The notes beneath the pieces were generated by a model. That model ran no database searches. It had not been told where the DNA came from and was given only the letters and a program-made list of their open reading frames with translations. DNA of 64,000 bases, from the NCBI GenBank assembly GCA_003508835.1, contig PUFA01000116.1, forward strand, positions 2,666,001 to 2,730,000. Direction: 5' to 3'. The position numbers were made by a program, and so were the translations under genes. Of the stretch, positions 34,183-46,915 are shown in pieces (positions within the stretch are counted from its first letter, which is position 1; the number at the start of each line of letters is the position of its first letter). Origin of the DNA: Eonycteris spelaea. Its lineage: Eukaryota; Chordata; Mammalia; Chiroptera; Pteropodidae.

Positions 34183-36559
34183 GCTAAGGAATAAGAGCTA
34201 CATAATAAGAATCTCAGAGAAAGATTTGAGACTTGGTCACTCATGCCGCGGTGATCCTTATCACCATACACTGACCTGGGAAATGACAGTGCGGGTTTAG
34301 TTCACAGAAAGAGGACCCTGGGCCTGGATCCCACTGGGGTGCCAGTCCAGGACCTTGTTTTCTAAGACACAAAGAGGTGATACAGTGTTTACTACAGTAA
34401 CACCCCCATTTAAAAAGTCCCAATTATTTATTTCAGACAATCTAGTCATTGTAAAAACTTCTTTTGCAATTTCATAACTATGATCCTGAGTCCAAATGTC
34501 TGTATTTTACTCTTTACATCAAGAGCTTTAAAAATAAAATTAAAAATCATATATCCTGGCATTTTCACAGATAAAAAAGACTATATCTTAAGCTTCCCAT
34601 AATTTTTCTGAAATCAGCTTATTCAACTGGATAATAATATTATATGGCTTCTCAACCATATAATTTTATATTGTCCTATGTTAAGATAAGGACCAAAGAA
34701 TGGATCCCAAAACGTCTTGCGGGGCTCATCGTGGAGTGATGTGAAGTTGAGGAAACTCATCATTTTGAAGTTATAATGGAAACATTCAATGTGGTGGTGA
34801 AGGTGAACATTTATTTCTGTGACTGAATGTCACTAAACTCATTTGATTAGGGCTGAATAGAAATGATTGTAGTTCATTAGCCCCATGTTGTATCTTCTGG
34901 AATTACATTGGATTTTACTGTATTTTATTAATTTGAATGGGGTCCAAATTTAGAAATGGAGAACTGAAGTTCAGATCAAAATGGACTTGAACTGAAATGT
35001 TAATTAATTAAAAATTAATTTCACTGCATATTTAAATTTATTTTATTGAACTGAACTTAATAGATTCCAATCAAAGACTGATTTCACTAAGCACAATTTG
35101 ATTGAGTCGAATCAAATCACTTTGAATCCTATTCAAATGCATTAGATTTTAATAATTTGAATGGAATTGAAGTGACAGATTAGATGGGAGTCCATCATCC
35201 GGAGCAGTATTAAAGAGGCCATGTCCCCCTAATTTCCGTGGCTTCCGTTTCTGCGGAGGTCAGAGGCGGCATGGCCCCCTCAGTAGCTGGCAATTCCTTT
35301 GTGCCATGGCCTCAGGAACCAATGCGATTAATGACGCCAAAGTGATGGGGTGGAGCCACCGGCTGCGTGGACAGTGTGATACGCACTTTGCAGTCCTTTT
35401 TCACTGGAAAGGCCCCAGCCAATTACTTCAAATATTTCCTTTTCCTCTTTACGGAACAAATGAGGAGGGAATTAACTGGATCTCAGGGACAATGGTTGGT
35501 GGCTGTTCCCTTTATTTTTATTTGCCATTAAAAACTGTATGTATTTGATAAAACATGCCTTACCCCGGCCTATCATTTATACTGACTGTAACAATATCCT
35601 AAGCCTTGGCCTTTTTTTTTTTTTTTTGATCGATAATGGATATACCTTGGCTTCTTTTATATCTAAAGGATTGTTATAACTTTTCAAAACTGATAGCAAA
35701 ATATTGTTTTGCAACTGAAATGGCATACTAAATCATCAATAAACACCTTCTTAGTACCAGAGAGACAATCTGGGGAATAGGAGTAAAATCTGATTCCTGC
35801 TTTTTTGGGTGCTGAGTGAATGGAATGCCTAAGTTAGTTTCTGAGTTTATACTTAGAAATTTATAATTATGAAAGCTTTATGCCTCGATATCGGATATGG
35901 CATGCACACTAGACGACAAGAAAAAATACACACCGGATGTCACAGGACTAGTTCTCGGGGAGTGGGGATTGCCAAGGACCAAGGTGGCCTGGAGAGCCTC
36001 CACGGGGAGATGGATCTGATGTGCAGCATTGATGGGAAGGTAGAAAACCAGGTTTCGAAAACCAGACCAAGGACACTGAGCATTTTGGAATCTCCTGAAT
36101 GGCTGGGCCAGGGTGAAGCCAGGAAACTATTTCAGAGACTATGGAGTAATCAGTTAGGCTGATGGGGATAGAGGAGAGAAACAGAATTCATGGCTGGAAC
36201 AATGGTTGTGGGTACTTTCATGGTATTTGCACTTTAGTTTTTAAGTAATGGGGAGTTGAATGAAAAAAATTTTAAATGTTGAAATATTTTACAAATAACA
36301 AATGTAAGTTTATGTAAGGTATAAAGAATAATAATGAAAGATAGCCTTGTGCTTAGTTTATCCATTACCATTGCTATATGTTATGTTGCTCTTGGAGTAT
36401 GTCGCACTTTGTTAATTCTAATACTAATGAGACTGGACTGTGCCTAGTTTTTTGCTATTTCAATGTGTTCTTTGAGATGTGTAAGACGTTTGATCACATC
36501 TCCATGGTGGACTTGTTAAGTCATATGGTTTGTACGTTTTCAAACTGCTTTTCCAGAGC
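34183..36559. other. Intronic sequence, AT-rich block with recurring TTGAAT/ATTCAA motifs
   Basis: No repeat family is recognised. 34850-35180 contains many half-related words (tttgaatgg, aatttgattg, tttgaatcc, attcaaatg, gaattgaag), discussed under findings. A 16-T run at 35612-35627 has no SINE body attached. The 97-codon frame at 35869-36162 shows no motif. Confidence 0.45.
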
Positions 36560-37105
36560 ACTTGTATGAATGTAGAACATCACCAGCAGCGGATGACACT
36601 TTCAGCCGATCAAAGTCCTTGACAACCTGTGGCATTATGCTGTTAACTTCTGACAACTGGTGAAATAGCACTCCTTTTGGTTTTAGTTATACTTCCCTGA
36701 TTACTTATAAGATTGTTTGCCTTTCTATGTTTATTCCTCATTTATATTTCCTGATTTAAAAATTATTTGCTTATGTTTTTCATCTATTTTCTTATTGGAT
36801 TATTTCGTGTCTTACGGCCTTGTAGAAAATGCTTAAGAGAATGATCCTTTAATACTTATAATAACGCAAATTTTACTTTTCATGGTATTTTTAATAAGAA
36901 AATGTTTTTAATTTTTAATTGAATTTATTAACATTTTTTTCTTGGTTTATTGTCCTGAAATCATAAAAATATTTTCTTCTACTTTTTAATAATTTCAAAG
37001 CTTTACCACTTTCACTTAGTTCTTTTAATTAACTGGACTTAATTTTTGTTAATGATATAATGCAGGAATCCAATTTGGTTTTTCCCCCCCTCAACTTTAT
37101 GTTCA

Positions 37106-37330
37106 GAAGAGGCAAATTCATAGAAATAGAACAGAGACTGGTGGTTGCCAGTGGCCGTGGGGAAGCAGGAAGGGAACAGCTGCTTACAGGGCATGTGGTT
37201 TCCTCTCAGGATAATGAAACTGGATAAATGTAGAGGTTGTACAACACTGCAAATGCACTAAATACCACAGACATTGTCACTTAACGCTATGTTAACGATT
37301 TTCACCTCAATTAAAAAAAAAAGAAAAAAA
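37106..37330 (+). mobile_element. L1 3' end nested in the old L1
   Basis: gaggcaaattcatagaaata followed by gaacagagactggtggttgc, cttacagggcatgtggtttc and attttcacctcaattaaaaa is an L1MB/MC-like 3' UTR with its A tail. It lies opposite in orientation to the host L1 and interrupts it, so it is younger. Confidence 0.8.
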
Positions 37331-39087
37331 ATTCAGCTAGAACTTTTGTACTGAATTACTCTGAATCAACAGATAAATTGGTGAAAATTTCCATGCTTAT
37401 AATATAAACTTATCTTATTTACTTATCTTATTATGATAAATCTGTCTATTTAGATGCTTTTAAACATCTCTCAAAAAACTTTATAACTTTTTTGACAAAG
37501 TTCTTTTACATATTTGTTCCACTTAGTCATAAATGGTATGTTTTAAACATTACACGTTATAACACTTTATGCCAGGTATGTATAAAGATACAATTGAATT
37601 TTTTATATTGATATTGTATCTAGGTATATCATTACACCCTCTCACTAGCTTAGTTAAAACATTTATATTTTTAATTTTCCCAAGCTTCTGTTATTATTTA
37701 TGAATAATGATACTTTATTTCTTCCTTTTAATCTCTATGCCTTTATATTTTCTTCCTTGTCTTAACCCAGTGGTTATGACTGACAGTTTAATATTAAACT
37801 AGATTGGTGATGAGGGTCTTCTTTATGTGTTTATTTATTTTAAAGGAAATGTTTTAATGTTTAACCATTAAGTATTACTGTCACCTTTTTAAAACATTTC
37901 ATCATTTTAAGGGAGTTCTTTTCCATTTATCTTCTGCTAAGCCTTTTTTAAAACATGAATTGATATTTAATTTTATTCAATGCTTTGTCTGAATTTAATG
38001 TTTCCCCCCTTCTAGCTGTTATTGTAGTGAATTGCATTTATAGCTTTCTAAATGACAGTACTTGTAAAAAAAAAAAGAAACGTTGTTGTGATAAACAATT
38101 ATTTATATATATTGTTGGATTCGCTTTGCTCTTTTGTTTAGGATTTTGCTATGTCGATGAATGACATTGGCCTGACATTTCCCCATTTTGTACTATTACT
38201 ATGTTTTGGTATCAAGTTTATGTTGGCCTCAAAGAATGGTTTGAGAACTGTGTAAGACTGGAATCATGTGTAAACTATCTGAGCTAACATTATTTCATAT
38301 CTTTAATTATTATAAGATCATATCCATTTACATTCTCACATATCTGTTATAACATTTACATGTTATATTTTTCTATGAATTTGCCCATTACACATGAACA
38401 TTTAAATATATTGGTAAAAAGTTGTATTTATGTTCCCTTCTTCATTTCTGCTAGTATCCTCTCCTTGTTTTTGACCAGTCTAGACATAAGTTTATTAATT
38501 TTACTAGATTTTTTAAAATAATCAACTTTATTTTTTGTATGTTTGATTTGAAATTTATTAATTCCTGTTTTTACATTTATTTTATCTGTTCTACTTTCTT
38601 TGGTTATATCCTAGGGTCCTTTGTCTAATTTTCAATAATTTTCAGTCTTTCAAATTTTTTTATTTTAAGACCACAAATTTGTATTTAAGACTATCAATTC
38701 TAGTAAAATACCATTCAAAGAATATCTCTCACATTTTGAGCTGTGTGGCTATCATTTTAATTTGGTCACATGTATTATCTAATTTTGATTATTATTTTAT
38801 GACTCAAATTATTTAAAGGTTTCTTTTAACATTTCTAATTGTATGTTAAGCTGTCTTTTTAAAAAGGTATCTTTTTAGCTGATTTAAAAAATTTAATATG
38901 ATCATGGTCAGAGAACAGAATTGATGTAATACCAATAATCTAAAATTTGTTGAGATTTGTTCTAAAGAGTCATTCATGGCCAATATTAAAAAGTCTTTTA
39001 CATGTATTTGGAAAAAAAGTTTATTCTCTAATTGTTCTATATGTATTCATTAACTCACACTTGTCAATTAGCTATTTAATCCAATCT

Positions 39088-39265
39088 GTGTAGCCCCATA
39101 GGTAGCCAATAGCTACATGCAGCTCTTTAAATTAGAATTAATTAAAATTAAGTAAGATTAAAATTTAAGTCACCAGTCCCCTAGCTATATGTGCTAGTGG
39201 CTAACATATTGGGCAGCAAACAATTCATCACCTCAGAAAGTTCTTTTGCATAGTGCTGCTCTCTA
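39088..39265 (+). mobile_element. hAT-type MITE nested in the old L1
   Basis: taggtagccaatagctacat, then aaattaattaaaattaagta, then gtgctagtggctaacatatt with gggcagc, then cctcagaaagttcttttgc. The inverted 'agccacatgtggct' type halves around an AT core are characteristic of a MER-class Charlie MITE. The exact subfamily is not assigned. Confidence 0.65.
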
Positions 39266-40440
39266 TTTACTTAATGATTTAAATTTTTCCTGATCTATAA
39301 TTACGATTTTTGTCTAAAAATGACTTTATTCAGACTCTATTTATAATAGTTTTTCTGGGTGGTATAGTCAAGGTCAATGGTTATTTTCTCATGATCATTT
39401 GAAAATATGATTCTAACGTCTTGAGGTTTCCATTGTCAAGAAGTCAACAATCAGTTTAATAGCACTTTTTGTGTGTGTGGGTGATCTGTATCTTCTCTCT
39501 GTCCAGGCAGGGATTTTTCTCATATCATTTGGATCCAGTGTGACTCCTTAACGTGAATACAAATCTGCATATTTTCTTCAGTTCTGGGGGATTCTTAGTT
39601 AATATGCCCTAAAACAGGGCTTCTCTTCCTTTTACTTTTCTCTTCTTCCAGATCTCCAATTAGATATATTTTAGATGTTATTAATCTAATTTCCTTGCTC
39701 TTAATCTCTCATACTTAACAACTCTGTCTCACTGGGCAGATTTCTGGGGAATTTCTTCAGAATGTATTTTCCATTTTACTATTCTCACTTAGGCTGGGTA
39801 GAAAGTGTTATTTAGCTCCAGCATTAAGCCTTTAATTTTATCCATTATAGTTTGCTTTCTATAACTTTGTTTCTTTTTAAAAATACTAATAATTATATTT
39901 GATAATGTCTTCCTTAATATATCTTTAATTTCTCCTTTAAAAAATTTCAATATCTTAAGTTTTGGCAGTACTGAAAATGCTATTAGTTTTTTATGTTGAC
40001 TCACAATTATATGTACTTTGTTTCTCTACACATTTCATGATTACTTTTTCCTTTGAGATCATGTTCCTTAGAAATGTACCTGTGGGAATTCTTTGCAGTT
40101 GAAGTTGTGTCTCATATAATTTGCATTTATTTTTATCAGATACATAGGGCTTGATTTTTTTTTTTTTGGCTTGAATTTTTTCAACCATGTAAATAGTGTG
40201 AAGTTAACCTGTAATCATACATCAGTATTGTTTTTTTTGTTTGTTTGTTTTTGTTTCATTAAATAACTTCAAGGGATAATTTCTTTTTCTTTTTACTTGA
40301 AGCCAAGGTCCAGACAGTCAAAATTCCATGCTATCTTCTTTTGCAGGATGGGTTTTTAGTTTTTAGGTTTTTTTTTGTTGTTTGTTTTTGTTTGTTTTTT
40401 TTTTAAATTGAGAGTCTAGACCCCGGGTTCTGTTTTCCAT

Positions 40441-41659
40441 AAAGGGATATTTATGATTCCAACTCATTGCCTGCCTGGCCTCTGCTTCCCCAGTCACAGC
40501 AACTGAATCTGGAGGCTGCAGGAAGCTGAGCGGCCGGAGCCGTCTGGCCAGCTTCTGGCTGCAGGACTCATTTTTGCTGGTGGTCCACGGTTTTGCTTCA
40601 TTTTAAGCCTCTGAGGATCTTCCTCACCTTCATGCTTGATTACACATTTCAAAGTCTTAAAAAACATATTTTCATGAATTTAAAAATGTTTACGAGCCGG
40701 GCTTTCATGTTACCAATGAGCCTTGCTCCCGCAGTAGCAGTCTGTTAGGGTGGGTCTTACAGCAAGTGAGCCGCACAGTCAGTGTGATGTTCTAGAACGT
40801 GCCGCAAGGGAAAGGAGACTGGAAAGAGAGGATCCATTCTGGGAATGTGGTGATGGAGTATCACACACATGGTGTGTTACATAACAGAGGCAGAGGTAAA
40901 TGGGCGAAAAGGAAAATTAATGGGATTTGGTGGACACTCCTTGGTTTGAAGGTTAAGCAAATATGAACATTTTGAATGAAGTTTCTATTTCAGAAGAGAG
41001 TTTTGGTTTAGGGGGAAAGAGATTCGATTTGATTTTAGCTGGAGTGAACTTGAGGTGATAGTGCAATCAGCTAGGCTGGTTACTCTTCCTTAGGGTTGAT
41101 CTAGAAACATCTGCAAGGTGCTGCCGGCATTTAGTCCAGGGATGCTAACTAAATGTCCTGCACTGTGTGAGACAGTCTGATACAGCAAATAACTGTCTCA
41201 CTCCAAACGCCAACAGCACCCTGGGAGAGAAGCCCTCTGATACAGCAATGCTGAGGTGAGGATGTACGAGAGACACAGTTTGTGACTTCAGTAGTGAGAG
41301 GTCAGAGCCAAGCTGTAATCTGTGAGTGATCCATAGCGATAATGGCCCCCGAGAATGGGAAATGGTATGAACAATGGGATGGTATGCCCATGACCCCATG
41401 ACCTAGGAAGGAGAATCAGGGTGATGCAGTCTGGAGAAAGGTTACTTCCCTGAGCTCCGCCCTCGCTGTCATCCTCTGCTCTTTGTGGCGAGCCACGGTC
41501 TATGCAGACCTTGGTTAGCGCGTGCATCTTGTTGCACTGCAATCGCTTTAGTGCCCAGCTCCGACTGGACACTGATTATATACCTCCCATTTCTAGCACA
41601 GTCCTAGGTACATGGCAGGTAAATGAGCACTGAATGTTCCAGAAGGGTGATGGATAAAG
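40441..41659. other. Intronic sequence, no feature recognised
   Basis: No confident repeat. 41585-41640 (tctagcacagtcctaggtac) weakly resembles an L2 or MIR 3' end. Confidence 0.45.
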
Positions 41660-41835
41660 CTTGACAGACATCACTAGATTTGAGAATTAGGAAGTCACTG
41701 AGGAACCAGAAAGGCGTTTCCAAGCTTGAGAAGGTCAGGGTAATGAGGAAGCAAACGGGAATGATCAAACAGGAGAGCTGCATGAGTGTGGGGAAGGAGA
41801 CAGGGCAGCCAAGGGGGTGACCAGGAGAAAGTGCA
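41660..41835 (-). repeat. L2 fragment
   Basis: catcactagatttgagaatt followed by aggaagtcactgaggaacc and a gtgtggggaaggagacaggg-type stretch is consistent with antisense L2 ORF2. The copy is short and decayed. Confidence 0.5.
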
Positions 41836-43004
41836 GATTTGACAAAACAGTGGGGACTTGAACATAGTTGTGCTCAAGAAGAAGAGAAATTGACAGGAAA
41901 AGATAAAAGCTGTGATGAGTGGACTAATATTGATCAATACCCTACAACTGCTATTCTGACTCCTACCTACTACTCCTTCCCAGTGTGTGGGGGCCTGACC
42001 CCCCCCCCCACTGCCTTGGAGATGGTCTCAGTCTGAGTTTGCAGTCTCCAATCCACGCTGACGAGGACAGTACCAAGGGACACATGAAAAGGACAAGAGG
42101 GAAGGATAAACCTTAATGTCAAGGTTTTTGAATTAATTCCTTCTCAACCATTTAACAAGTTAAAAAAGAAAAAAAAACTGATGGCATTAAAATAATTAGC
42201 TTTGACCTTTAACCCTGTCATACTTATTTCTCTCAAGACAGTAATGTGTTACTATCTGAAATTTCAGGAGAGCAAGACATTGCCTACATAGCACATGACC
42301 CAAGGTCGCATACCACGCCTGCTCTCCGACGGGGAAGAGCCCCTTTCTTGTTCCTCGCACACCAAACCAGCAGAGTCCCGTCTCGTCCATCCAGTACCTG
42401 GCCCTTCTCCTGGGAAACTAAGATACTAAAACTTTTCTCAATGGCACAGCAGTTAATAAAAGTGGCACGGATTCAAATTCTCCCAATCTCACAGAAGAGC
42501 AGTGAGATGTCAAAAAATTCAATAACAATAATAAGTGTCAGATTCTACAAGTGGGTAACTGGAAACTTAAAATAGCAAAACTTTAAAAATTTGCCCTTAT
42601 TCTTTTTTCCCCTTAGAATAAAAAAATGAACACGAAGCATAGAATAAATTTTTCCTTTTAAGTAGTTAACTAAAATTTGTTTTATGAGCCTGCCGATTAA
42701 CCTGCTGATCAACCTGCTGATATTAAATGAGATTCTTCAAAGACGTTCACATTATGTCAATTATTCACTTTTTTTTTCTTTCTGGCAAGGCAACTGATTT
42801 TCAGTCTGATTGTAATGAATGTAACAAATTATACAATTTTAGATACAATTTTTGGTAACTGTTACCTGGCGGCGTTGGATGAATAATTTTATTAAGATGT
42901 CTATTAAGAAGTCAACTCCAAAGCTTAGCAAAGCCACCTGCTTCTCCCATTTTAAATGTCAATTTTCTTTTTAACCTGTCTGGAAATATTGTCCCACTTT
43001 TTAT
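41836..43004. other. Intronic sequence, no feature recognised
   Basis: A C homopolymer of 11 lies at 41999-42009. The rest is unique and AT-rich after 42420. No exon is recognised. Confidence 0.45.
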
Positions 43005-43365
43005 TAACAACAGACTCCTCGTCGATTGCTGACCTCTTGCTCGTTTCAGGGCTTTTGTCCTTGCTGTTACCTCCATCTGGAACCCGTCACTCCTTCTCGG
43101 GGCATGCTTGGTGTTCAGGCTTCAGCTTAAATGCCACCTCCTTGGGGACCATGTCCTGGACGCCTCTATCCTGCTCTTCTCTCTCAGGGCACCCTGTTCC
43201 GTTTCATTATGCTATCTACTATCTGTAATTGTGTCACTTCCCCTCTTGTCGACTGTCTTCTCTGAGTGGAAGCTCCATGAAAGTGGACAATGCTGTTCAC
43301 ATGACCACTACGTCCTCTGCTGTCCATGTGGCACAATAAGTATTTGGGGAACTTAAGACTGACAA
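43005..43365 (+). repeat. L2 LINE 3' end
   Basis: gggcttttgtccttgctgtt, acctccatctggaacccgtc and cagcttaaatgccacctcct are the sense L2 3' UTR string. gtggaagctccatgaaagtg followed by acaataagtatttggggaac ends the element. Confidence 0.8.
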
Positions 43366-44095
43366 TTATTTTGGCCTCCTGGTATTACAGAAGTCACCAA
43401 GGTGGTTTCGAGCCTATCACTGGATCTTTAACCCAGGTCAGCACCTTCTGTCCAGTGGCATGCACTGTCTTCCCTCCAGACCTGCTCCACCCGCTGCTGC
43501 CCACCTCAGCAGGACGGAGCATGACCCGCCCCTTAGGCTGGCAGTCAAGCTGCCCCGCTTTTCCCGTCTCTCCTCATCGCCTTTACTCCGCCGCTCCCGT
43601 CTCCATCTCTCTCAGGCCCTGCCCAGCTCTCCGGTTTGGCCCACACATCGCATGGCCGCCTCCTCCCTGCGATCCGCAGCATCAGCATCGCCTTCCTCTC
43701 CTCCACGTCTCCTTAGCACACGCGCACCCTCTGCACACCTCGCCTCGCCCTGCCGGGGGAGCGTTCTCGAAACGACCACACTGTTCTTCAGGAGCTCCGT
43801 GCTGCCTCAGTAAGGCTTCTCAGCCCAACCCTTTACAGCGAAGGTTCTGCCTGCTGCCGGAGCCTGACCGATCTCCACACACAGAACTGTCCCCCCTCCC
43901 AACACGTCGCACCTCCCCACATCTCCAAGTCTTGGCTCTTGCTGTCCCCATGGCCATGTCTCTGTGGGTACCTTGAGGTCCCGGGTCACCTCCGCTGGGA
44001 GTCTTTCTGATGCCTGTTCTACTCTCCCTCACTCACTCGAGCCGGATTAAGTGACATGCACTTTACTGCAAGAAGCAACCGACACTTCTTGGTGC
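43366..44095 (+). repeat. GC-rich, probable L2-derived sequence
   Basis: Pyrimidine-rich text such as tcctcatcgcctttactccg and, later, cctccgctgggagtctttct resembles L2 3' sequence in sense orientation. It is too diverged to set borders. The 216-codon open frame 43326-43976 crosses it and begins inside the L2 end above, so it is not a gene. Confidence 0.4.
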
Positions 44096-44609
44096 CCTAT
44101 TCTGTGCTATCCTCACAGGACATATGGCGACAGACCACAAAGGTCCCTGCGTTCTTAGCTGCTGCAGCCCCATTCGAGATGAGGTAGGCAGGGGCAGGCA
44201 GCAGGCGTCAGTGGGTCTCGTCCTTGTGCACGGAGGCGTCTCAGTCTGGACCGCGCGTGCTCCTTGTGGGCAGGGATTCGGCTGACTCGCCAGTCACCAC
44301 CTGCCCTCACGCTGTCCTGTATCTGGGATGCTCTGAGTCTCCACAGCCGTCAGTGGGCGGGCGGAGGACCGGGCTGCTGGAGGCCAGCGCTGGCCGTGCC
44401 GGGGCGACTGCACCGCACGGCCTCCTCGGGTCGTTCCTGCACTAGACTGGAGCGAGCCGCAAGGGTCAGTCAGACGGCACCGGCTCTGCTCACGGCCGCT
44501 GCTCTGCTCGCCGCTGCTCAGCCAGGATCAGAGGCAAAGTCTCTACCACGTTCCCCGGATCCGCACCCCTGCCCACGTGCACACCCTGCTCTGATTTCGT
44601 CTGTCCCCC
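44096..44609. other. GC-rich intronic sequence
   Basis: No family is recognised. It has several CpGs but is short and not a clear CpG island, and no promoter elements are visible. Confidence 0.4.
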
Positions 44610-45030
44610 CCTTCCCCGTGCTCAGGCTGCTTCAGCCACTCTGCGCTGCCCTCCCTCTGCCCCCTCCAACACCCAGGCAGACTCCCACCTCTGGACTTTG
44701 CAGGTGCTATTTCTTTCCAGCTGGAATCATTTCCCCCTGATATCCACTAGATCCCTCACTGTCCTCCCTCAGATGTTGCCCTAACGTCACCTTATTAGAG
44801 TGGCTTTCTCTCAACTCACCTAAAGCAGCATCATCCCTTTCCTCCCTATCCGCTACTCTGGCCTATTTACTTCTTGGCATTTCATCATTGCTGGATACAA
44901 TACATCCTGCTTTGTTTATTGTTTCTTTTTGTATCCTCCCACTAGAGTTAAATATCAATTAAGGCCCAGCTTCTGTTTCTGATTACTGATAGTGCCTGTC
45001 CAAGGTAGGTGTTCAACAAATGTTTTTCAA
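44610..45030 (+). repeat. L2 LINE 3' end
   Basis: tctggactttgcaggtgcta followed by tttctttccagctggaatca, then cctcagatgttgccctaacg, and cctgtccaaggtaggtgttc with aacaaatgtttttc at the end. This is a second sense L2 3' terminus 1.6 kb after the first. Confidence 0.75.
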
Positions 45031-46779
45031 AAAAGAAAGGAGGAAAAATAAAAAGTCATGTACACAGTCTGGATTCTGGTGTTTGGGATTTTTAAATTTG
45101 TTTTGGTTTGTGTATTTGTTTTGTTTTGACTTCACTGTTCTTTGCTCTATCAGTTCATACTTGATTTCACCTGGAGCAACTTTATCCTACTTAATCACAC
45201 TTTCTCCTGGCCTCAGGAGATGTTAGAGATACTGAATTTGTTTGTGAAGTGATAACAATTTTGCCACCTCTGTGACTGTCCCTGACCACGGCCTTGCAGT
45301 CGGTATTATGCAAATCTTGTATGAAATCTTGACTTTATAACATATCCCTATTCTCTTCTCAGCAGCACTGGAATCAAACTTGAATTCTGAATCTGGCTTT
45401 TCAGGAAGCTTAATAATCTACTTGTATCTTAAGTAGCTTTTACAAAACAAAATGGTAAATTAGGGACTTGTTTTGACAGTTTGTCATAGGCTATGGCTGT
45501 GTAGGTTGACTTGAGGGGCAAGAGTGGGGGTCAAATACAGCCCTGGCTCACTAGGCTGAGCAAGACCAATTGGTGTGCAGAGAAGGGGTGCCCATTCTAG
45601 GTATTACCAGGCTCCCTACATTCTGGGAGACCCTGGTATAGCCAACAGACAAAGGCAATTTAGCACAATTTTCTGCACTTGCTGAATCTGTCACACTGTA
45701 CAGTTAGTATCAATGTTCAGAATCACCATCTGAGGACAATTTTATTGAAAGAAGTAGTATGCAGTCTGTCACACTTATGAAAGGAGGCAAACCTTAGTTT
45801 AAACAAACAAAAGATTGCTGAATACATTTACTGAAAAAAAAGTTGCCTACTAAACTTCAGTGTCACCTATGGGGACACTGAATTTCCTGGATTCTATCCT
45901 CTACTGTCTTTTAGGGCTGGGTTAATGGATAATTAAGGCTGATACCTTGACAGATTCCTATGAGATTTTAGAGACACATGGCACAACCCGTGTGAAGGCG
46001 GTGAAGTAATACTCAGTTAAAACCTAGCCCACCACCAAAGGCTTTACAAAGACGGACTTCCCCAGGCTGTCCTCAGGTGCCGTAAGGGTAGCAGTCACAC
46101 GTTCAGTGTAAGTATACCCTACAGATCCACAAGGGCAGTGGCGAAAGCCCTGGACACTCTCATGACGTAGGTCTGCCCTAACCGTGGGCATGAAGGGGGG
46201 ACTAAGCATCACCTAGTGCGGAAGCAGCTGATTCGGACACCTGCTGCTTGGGAGTGGAGCCCAGGAAACGGTGGAGTCCAGGCCCTTCCCACGCAGACTT
46301 CTTGGCCTTGCACGGTCCAGCAAATGGAAGCTTAATGGTGAAACAGAGATCACCATGAGGCGAGCACTAAATGGGTGTTGGAGGCCTGGATCCTACTTCC
46401 TCCTCCATCGTTGTCTGCATGCTCCATTTCCTCCTCTCCTGGGCTCTTCCTCTGCGTCTGGCACGGTTAGAGCATGATTCTCTGGTTTTCCTGTCTACAT
46501 ATTCAGAAGTGATCTAATCGGTTTACATTGCAGCATCCCTATTTTCCAAAAATATCATATATTGTAGCAATATTACTCATACTTGTTCCCACTCTCAGAA
46601 ATATACTTCCTCTTTCTCCACTAGGTTTGTTACTAAGTCTTCACATCTGAACATAAACATTGTTTTTCCACTCCAGTTTTCCCTGAATCTCACTAGCAAA
46701 GGGAGATGCATTTCCATGTGAACATGTATGAATCCTTGCCCTGCCTATGAGCGCTCACATGCTGTGTGATTACCACCTG
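45031..46779. other. Intronic sequence, no transposon recognised
   Basis: Unique sequence. A perfect 9-bp inverted repeat (ttcagtgtc/gacactgaa, 9-base spacer) lies at 45856-45882. Confidence 0.45.
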
Positions 46780-46915
46780 CCTAACTATCTGCTTCCTTCC
46801 AGGCTGTGACTACTTGGAGGGTGGGAGCCATTTTGCTTTATCTTCATGTTCTCTGCAGCTGCGAGGTTCATAATTATCATTCAGTACATATTTATTAAGT
46901 GACTGCATGAATCTA
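46780..46915 (+). repeat. L2 3' terminal fragment
   Basis: aactatctgcttccttccag, gagggtgggagccattttgc and cattcagtacatatttatta with agtgactgcatgaat form the L2 3' end in sense. Confidence 0.7.

Larger units (their letters stand above)
36560..40440 (-). mobile_element. Very old L1M element, antisense, decayed
   Basis: The plus strand carries the reverse complement of L1 in the expected order. 3' ORF2 is near 36570-36840 (acatcaccagcagcggatg and ttccctgattactt). The RT region is near 37800-38260 (aaaggaaatgttttaatg and gacattggcctgacatttcc, then ttggtatcaagtttatgttg). The endonuclease side is near 38900-39060 (ggtcagagaacagaattg). An ORF1/5' UTR-like part lies at 39590-40160 (tctggggaatttcttcagaa). 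Two other elements have inserted into it. No reading frame of useful length survives. Confidence 0.72.

Noticed and set aside
35612..35627. T-run as the tail of an antisense SINE
   Set aside because: No SINE body or target duplication is found beside it.
43326..43976. 216-codon plus-strand open frame, the longest in the window
   Set aside because: It starts inside an L2 3' end and runs through GC-rich, L2-like sequence. The translation has no domain, and the high GC content explains the lack of stops.
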